DNA of 64,000 nt from Gnetum montanum (taxonomy: Eukaryota; Streptophyta; Gnetopsida; Gnetales; Gnetaceae), in assembly GCA_015680685.1 (NCBI GenBank), contig MNCI01006534.1:342253-406252 (forward strand), written 5' to 3'. A program made the translations under genes and the position numbers. Below, piece by piece: positions 57,401-64,000 of this stretch (its first letter is position 1; each line of letters opens with the position of its first letter). Below the pieces are notes generated by a model, which was not told where the DNA came from, made no database searches, and worked only from the letters and a program-made list of their open reading frames with translations.

Positions 57401-60400
57401 CTGGAAGACAGGCTGCTTCTTCTCATAATTTCGCTCGCTCTGTTCTGCTTTGAAGCGGACCTGTGCCTTGAGCTCATTTCAATGGCGGATGTGTCACCTG
57501 TTCTGTTGGCGTGTTTGTCCGCCAGAACCTCTTCCGGCACCACCGCCTGCGGTTTTCCCAGGGCTGCAACAATACCAAGAACGGCAATTCCATTAGTAAA
57601 ACTAAAACCAAGTAACAGAGCATAATGCTTCAAACATGCCTACACTTGGTAAATTTAGCATTAGCAATGATGTTTTTAAATTTCACTTTCAGTTTTAGAA
57701 TGGACTACTCACGCTTCAAGAAGCTCATTGCTAAAGTGAAGGAGGCGTTGAAGAGAAAGACGTAGCCCACCAACGCTGCGGCGCCCAACCAATACCAGTA
57801 GCCCCTTGCGAACATTCCTCTTTGTTTCAACACATAGACACCCAGAGTATCGCTGGTGCCGTTCCATGCCTGCAACAATTAAGGGGAATTGAAACTTAGC
57901 AGCAAAATAAATTTTACGTTTGGACAAACTTTTCATAGTGCCACTTTTATCATCATTGACATGGAATGGAAGCGCACCTTGTCCCATCGGTGCCCCAGCA
58001 GCTCGTTCACAGAAATGGCGGTCTGAGGATACATGAGAGGAGATAGCCAGTAGCCCCAAATCCACCATCCCCTGATATCATCTGCACAATTCCAAAAATA
58101 ATAATACCCAATAATTCAGTAAGCTGTCATAGCTTGGACTACGGTGCCTGGTAAATATTCCCAAGTGATAAAAAAGTGGATAAAAAGATATCTCACGTCT
58201 GCTGAGTAAAAACCCGCCCAGAAGAATCACAACCAAAAGTCCGAATGCTCCAAAAGTATTGGCAACAATCATGTTTCTGCCCAGGGAAGCGATGAACTTG
58301 AACAGCCCCAATGCCATTTGGTGAACCAAGAACAGCAATAGAAACTGTCGGAAAAATCTGCAGAATTCATGGCATTGAGAAAACTTTAGCTCCAAAAACC
58401 CAATCTTGACAGTAATTACAACCAGCGCATAGGATCGCTATGAAAATCGTAACTTACCTGCCAGCGTTTGGATCGAAACCAATGACATAGTAAGTAAGAA
58501 ACACCCAAACTGCTGACTCCAAGACAGAAATGGGAACCTTAAGCACCCACCCAGGCAGCGTGTATGCCCAAGGCGGAAAGAAGAGCAAATCTCTCTGCTT
58601 GTAAAACACGGGCAGCTTCTCCACTGTCATGGAGAGCTCTGCAAATCCATTGAACATGCACGTCATGATGCCGAAGAAAAGGGCACCCAGATAGAGATTT
58701 GCATCGTCTGGAGTTTTCTGATGCAACCTCGTCCGAAAGAAGAGAGTCATGGTTATCAACGACATGACACTTATCTGCACACACAATTCAATTCCAAAAA
58801 TCTGTTGAACAGAGCAAGAGAAAGCATCTGCAATTCTCGAATTAAGATTGAAATCAATTGCAACCGACGATAATTTAGTACGATTCAAAACCTTTTGCCA
58901 AGAAATCATATGGTACAAAGATTGAAATCGAGAGAATTTGAAAAAAAAAAACACCTCGAATATGATACCTGGCAGGCTTTGAAGACATAAACGAAGTTGT
59001 TTCGCTTCATTAGTAGCAATTCCCTTTCGAAGCAGGCCTTGAAGAGCTCCTTTTTGTTAACACCGTAACTTGAAGTCGTGAGTGCAGCAGGATGGCTCTT
59101 CCTCTTGTCGAAGGGAACAGCGAGTTCCTCCGCCAGTCTCACACCAACGTGAAACGATTGGAACGCTTCCGCAAATTCTGTTACAGGAACATATCTATAC
59201 GGCTGATCTCTGAGCGCCCAATACTGTTCCTGATCCTTTCTGGATGTAACCTGAAAATATCCATATAAACGTACCCACCTGTGAATTCATAGTTCCAATA
59301 ATGTTTTTGAAGAAAAACCAATGGATTTTAATTTAATTCAGAATTGTCAGTCATGCTTAGCAATTTAGCAGCATACAGACCTCCTGCAGAAAATCCGCGA
59401 CTCCCTTGCGTTCCGGGCACCGGAATCCCATGGACTCGAAGAATTCCAACACATTCTGGCGGGGTCCATTGTATACGATCTGTCCATCGGAAAGCAGAAT
59501 GATATCATCGAACAGATCGTACGTCTCGGGCGCTGGTTGCAGCAGAGATATCACAATCGTGGAATCCAACAGATGGCACGCCTGGCGAAGGCATTTCACG
59601 ATCTGAAAAGTTGTTGAGCTGTCCAGACCTGTGGAGATTTCATCCATGAACAATGCTCTGGCCGGACCTACCAGCATCTCACCTGTTCAACGTTCATCCG
59701 AAAACGTTTCAGAGCATTCATACAGGCAGCAGTAGCTAAGAAATCATTTTCATGGCGGACCCACAACTCTTTGACAAACACAGCCAACGATTGACCCATG
59801 ATTGCCGCCATTATTGACCAAGGTTAACCCGACCAACCCAATATATAAGAAATTACGATGAATGCATACCAGTCGTAACACGTTTCTTCTGTCCTCCGGA
59901 TATGCCTCTCCTCATCGCGTCTCCCACTATCGTCTCGGCACAGATGTCCAGACCAAGAATCTGTTCACGTTTTTCAACAAAAAAATACTCATTATCAGTT
60001 AAAAAAGGATCGGGTGGGCTAAAATTTGACACGACCAACGTCTACTAAGATTCAAATTAAGCCAAATTCACACACCTTGAGCATGTAATCGGTGACCAGA
60101 CTAGGTTTTTCCCCTTCGATGGAAACAGCCTGCCACAAAAAGTCATGCAAGTTTCGACTTAGTCAACGATATCCCATCTACCTCTACTGATTCTGATGAA
60201 ATTGCGTAATTGTTTCCCAAAAGTAAAGACCACTGGGCCTCCCCCTGTACCCACCTTCATAAAAACATCAAGGTCTGGGTCAGGCTTAATGCCTGCTTGC
60301 TTTTCCCTCCTCGACAACTCCATAAGCATGTCTGTCATGGATCACATTCATGGATGAGAAAAACCCTGGAGCCAGAGCTAAAATAGCAAGAATACAATCC

Positions 60401-62042
60401 AATCTGCACAATGGATAAATACTTTATATGAACACAACTGGGGGGCATCATACCATATCTGGTGCCGACTCCTTGGCATCGCCCTGAAAATTCTAGCGTC
60501 TCACGCACCGTCATTTCTCCAATATGCAAATCTCTCTGACTGATGTACGCAGATGTTCTCTGCGGCACAAATTCATGCATGTCATGCCCGTTGTAGGTAA
60601 CTTGACCAGCCACCTGCAATACCAACCGCAAATAAACATCCATCCAACAAAAAATCACAATCAATCATCCAAATTCCAACCTACAGAGACTGCAATGGAA
60701 ACTTAATTAATTAAACAACAGGGCACCCAGAAAACGCACTTTCAGCTCAGAGTCGAGCTTCCCGGCCAGGGCTAATAGCAAGGTCGTTTTACCGGAGCTG
60801 GGCGGACCCAAAAGCAGCGTCATTCTGCACCAACAAACCAACCATTCATTAGAATCGAATCCATCCAACGGCACGAAACTAAATAAATCTCACAAAAGCA
60901 TGTGCTCAAACTCACCTGCGCGGCTTGACGATACCGCTGACATCGTGGAGGATGTGCAGGGGCTTCTTCTTGTCAGGAACTATTCTCAGGGAGCTCAGCA
61001 ACGACTGTAACACAGCCAAAAACCCAAAAGCAGAAAGAAAGATCAGTTTCAGCACAGGTAAAAAACTTGAAATGAACCCAAAACCAAAAAAAAATAAGCA
61101 CTAGGAAAATTCAATGGGAGTAATGAATTAATGGTGCCCTGTGCCCACCTCTGCATTATTGAGGTAGAAATTGAGAACTGTCGGCAGGGCTCTGCTCCCG
61201 GCGTGCACCTTCGCCTCGATGTTGAGATGCTCGAATCGGACCTCGATCCGCGGCAGATCAATTCCCACTCTAAGAAGGCATAGGAACCAATAATCCCATC
61301 AGTACCAGTCTCAGAGCTTGGAATTTCAAAAACAAACCAAACCATGCCATGAAAGGCATGAATATACAGTGTAAATCTAATCACCCCTAATCCATGACTT
61401 GCCCTTTTATCTCGGAGAAAAACCAACCATCACAAAAGAAAAGAAAACTCTTGCAGCTAATTTTGTCAATGATTTTTTCAAAACTCAGAGAAAAATTAAC
61501 CAACAAACAAAAGAAAAGAAAGAGCCTGCTCATTTTGTCAACGATGTTTACAAAACTCATAGCAGGTAGATCTCTACTGTAAAATAGATCCTTTGACAAA
61601 AACCCCATGTTTTTTTTTTTTTTTTGAAAACTCATTAGATCTACAGAGTAATAAAATTAAAGTTTCAATTCACTAACTTGTCAATCCGGTCGCGAAGCTT
61701 GACGAGCAATTTTTCGTTGTCCTCCTCGGCGACCTTGATGAGGCGGTCGATGAGCAACTGGCGCTCCGTGAATTGCAGGCGGTGAACGTCCACCTCTTCC
61801 TGAACACCAGTAACGCCGCTCAGAATCCCTTTGCGGATTCGATCGTAGGTGGGCAGCTTCTCAAGCGCTGCCCACTTGAGAGCCTCTTCATCGTCTTCTT
61901 CCCTCTGAGATGATCTCGAGAATACGTCCTCCCCAGTCCTCCATATCCCGGAACCACCGGCACCTCTGCTCATGCTCATACCCAAACTCATCCTCATACT
62001 CCCTCTCAGGCTCCCCGCTCTGAAGCCGTCCGCAGTCGCCAT
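54492..62042 (-). CDS. PDR-type ABCG transporter (full-size, 21 coding exons)
   Basis: Exons: 62042-61678, 61269-61149, 61004-60916, 60824-60740, 60613-60454, 60331-60255, 60129-60076, 59960-59870, 59682-59381, 59250-58969, 58774-58458, 58357-58197, 58081-57978, 57869-57713, 57563-57277, 56937-56605, 56416-56126, 56021-55938, 55807-55674, 55532-55133, 55016-54492. All introns are GT-AG and the phases join without a break into 1,472 residues, usual for the family. Order NBD-TMD-NBD-TMD: N-terminal [17 protein letters not shown]; Walker [10 protein letters not shown] (198-206); signature ISGGQ (337-341); Walker B LFMDE (358-362); TMD1 about 530-790; Walker [10 protein letters not shown] (916-924); degenerate signature LSTEQ (1023-1027), normal for PDR; Walker B IIFMDE (1043-1048); TMD2 about 1200-1465. 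Such pumps sit in the plasma membrane and export terpenoids, hormones or phenolics; the substrate cannot be told. The N-terminus resembles PDR1/ABCG40-type members. Confidence 0.96.
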
Positions 62043-62320
62043 TATTCTATTCTCGCCAAAACTACTACTACTACTACTACTACTATCAATATCTTCTTCT
62101 CAACAAATTATATCTTCTCTGCAATCCAATAATACTCCTCTGTGTGTATGAATCCTGCTACTCCACACACGTCCCTGTCTGCAAATCTCTCTCCCCTGCA
62201 ATATCAAACACAATTTTCTCTGTTCGTATTTGCTTTCTTTCTTTCTGCTGCTGCGGGAGGCAGCCTTGGGTATGTGGTTTTCAGATACCCTCTGTGTGTG
62301 TTTGCAATTGCAGTACCGAG
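62043..62320 (-). promoter_or_regulatory. 5' leader of the ABC transporter gene
   Basis: Between the TATA box and the ATG on the minus strand. A trinucleotide run (plus ACT units, about 62063-62084) lies just before the start codon. A short upstream frame cannot be excluded. The exact transcription start is unknown. Confidence 0.5.
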
Positions 62321-62336
62321 AGTTCCAGTCATAAGC

Positions 62337-62346
62337 CCATTTATAG
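62337..62346 (-). promoter_or_regulatory. TATA box of the ABC transporter gene
   Basis: CTATAAATGG on the minus strand, about 300 bases upstream of the ATG, in an otherwise unremarkable region. This is the best TATA match near the gene start. Confidence 0.6.
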
Positions 62347-63502
62347 AGAAAGGCACGGCCTCGCAGTAGGACCCACTGTCCCTCGCAGTGTTTTGTTTTC
62401 CTCCACCCATCCACCTTCCACCCGTTTATGGATCCGTCGCACGGATTTCGGAAGGCGAATGCCATTCTAGAAGGGCGGCTACAGCTTTGAATTTCAATAC
62501 CAAATAATAGAAGCTATGCTTCTTCCTCCGCTCTTTCCGATTCCCGCAAATTGGGCAAACTCCCTGCTAACCATACTTTGATTTCTCTTTTCTTTTCTAG
62601 TGGAACTTTCCTGCACGCGGAATGGTGCGCTGAACTTTTATGTTCATCACATGTTTTCGCTTGGATTGCATGCCAGTCATTGAATGCCTGCTCCCTGGAC
62701 AGTCCGCTGAAATTATCTCTGGTTGATCATAAATCGTTCATATTTTTATAAATAATTTTTAGTACGCATGGCTCATGTAACTTTTAATTAAGTTTTTAAA
62801 TGTGTGATATTGGGGGACACCTTTTGACCTTTCCCGCCGTCATCCACGGCTTTCAAGATTAAAAGAAGTTTAATTTATCGTTAAGAAAATTAAAAGCGAA
62901 ACACACAAATCTTCAGGCGCTGTCTTTTTAGGCTAGGAGTTTTAAATTATTAAAAGGCATTGTGGAAAACACATTTTATTGAAAAAAATCATTAACCATT
63001 TATAAATTTTTGCTATTAACTTTGCAGCATGTCATCAAAATTCACAATCAACATTATTGGCATTTTATACCCACCAAATTTAACAAAACAAAATAAAGAA
63101 ATAGAATTATTTATTTGGAAGATACATGGTATACGTAACTCCACATACATTTACGTACTATATGCATATTAATAATATCACGTTGCAACCAATAAATTTC
63201 TATGCACTCACGCGTTTTTCATTCAAACAGTTTTAAAATTTTATACAGCATGAGAAAAGTAATAAAAATGCGTCATTTATACATCAAATTGCAAGCTTAC
63301 GAAAAAATGGTACGTTGAAAGTTCTATTGGTTTCACAAATATCTGATCGTACTTTCCAAGTAAATTGCAAAAAGTAAGCTAAGTTTTCAAGACCGGGTCA
63401 ACTTTCAACCGTCCAATTTCCTATAATGTACGCCATGGCGCGGCTGTTCAACCTTCCAATTGACTTTCCGTGAATTGTATTGTATTGGACGATTGACGAG
63501 GA

Positions 63503-63530
63503 CCTGATCCTGATCCTGATCCTGATCCTG
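63503..63530. repeat. CCTGAT hexamer microsatellite
   Basis: Nearly five uninterrupted units of CCTGAT. Confidence 0.9.
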
Positions 63531-63640
63531 CTCCAGACGGCGGGGCACCCCCACCGTGGCATTTAAAACGAACCAACCGTGACGCATCTAAAACGGATAC
63601 GGTCGCTTCCACGAATTCAAACTTCAAGCGTTGATGCTAG

Positions 63641-63703
63641 AGTCAACAGTGGGCGTCGATTGTAATGGCCGGAGTCAACATTGGGCGTCGATTGTAAATG
63701 CCA
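63641..63703 (-). promoter_or_regulatory. 32-base tandem duplication carrying two W-box cores
   Basis: Units 63641-63672 and 63673-63703 differ at few positions; each begins with AGTCAAC, which is GTTGACT on the gene's strand. WRKY factors bind TTGAC(C/T), and several plant PDR pumps are defence-induced; a link here is inference. Confidence 0.4.
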
Positions 63704-64000
63704 ATGCCGATGCGCAAAATTGCATTCAATGACATTATTATTGTTATTGGATCTTCTTGCTGGGCACAAGCTACCACTATTATTAACGAGCAAATGGCAT
63801 TACAAAATGGAAGAATGGTAAGCAACGGGGAACTAGAAGATTCCTGAAAACAAACAAAATACCTAAATGCTCCACCAGTTGGGTTAGCGCACGTGGTCAG
63901 CAATAAGAGAAGGTCCTGGATCCAAATGCGTAGACCGTGGACAGGTCAGCTCACGGCAGCACGCCGTGTAAATTGTGAAAAGAAATGCTATGGTCGTGTA

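Larger units (their letters stand above)
62350..64000. other. Upstream region of the ABC transporter gene
   Basis: No second gene seen. It holds W-box cores on the gene's strand (TTGACC 63401-63396; TTGACT 63646-63641 and 63678-63673), a G-box CACGTG (63890-63895), a hexamer microsatellite (63503-63530) and a 32-base tandem duplication (63641-63703). Confidence 0.5.

Overview
This window is nuclear DNA from a land plant. A conifer or other gymnosperm is my best guess, but that is inference from the density of old, decayed, nested LTR retrotransposons and not from a marker gene. It splits into a repeat-rich part (about 1-52,330), a quiet spacer (52,330-54,260) and one intact host gene with its upstream region (54,260-64,000).

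Repeat part. I can delimit five related Ty3/gypsy-type elements, here called A-E, and one solo LTR. All have LTRs starting TGATG(A/G) and ending near CACTCATCA, a primer-binding site matching the 3' end of plant tRNA-Asp, and a purine tract around TTAGTCATGGGGGTA. The reverse-transcriptase remnant in C has Athila-lineage character. A (+, 1,267-18,727) carries B (-, 2,102-10,420) inside its 5' LTR with a perfect GTATG target-site duplication. A solo LTR follows at 19,347-20,095 (duplication ATAAT). C (-, 25,879-39,822) is the only copy with recognisable protease, RT, RNase H and integrase, all decayed; a 3.6 kb internal segment is inverted. D (-, 40,164-44,538, duplication CTAAC) keeps only the gag start and the downstream accessory ORF. 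E (+, 45,503-52,327) keeps gag-protease and has a 210-base N gap. C, D and E appear to have landed in one older locus rich in degenerate CATGACC/TGGTCATGG repeats.

Common architecture. After gag(-pol) comes a conserved noncoding spacer of about 1.5-2 kb, then an accessory ORF in the position of an env-like gene. In A, B and C this ORF starts right after a 3' splice-site-like sequence (TTGCAG/ATG, decayed in A and C). About 430-570 bases upstream of it lies a TATA-like box preceded by the same short palindromic motif that precedes the TATA box of that element's own LTR. The spacer of A and B also holds a hairpin with a conserved loop. E has the same acceptor but in front of an unrelated 75-residue single-TM ORF. 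None of these ORFs is intact.

Between A and C lie unassigned repeats: a foldback structure at 22.5-24.0 kb, several short degenerate arrays, and a relic of a RING-H2 (ATL-like) gene.

Gene part. 54,492-62,042 (-) is a full-length PDR-type ABCG transporter gene: 21 coding exons with GT-AG introns, an open frame of 1,472 residues and two complete ABC-TMD halves. A TATA box lies about 300 bases upstream of the ATG, and W-box cores lie 1.35-1.65 kb upstream. No tRNA, rRNA or CRISPR feature was seen.
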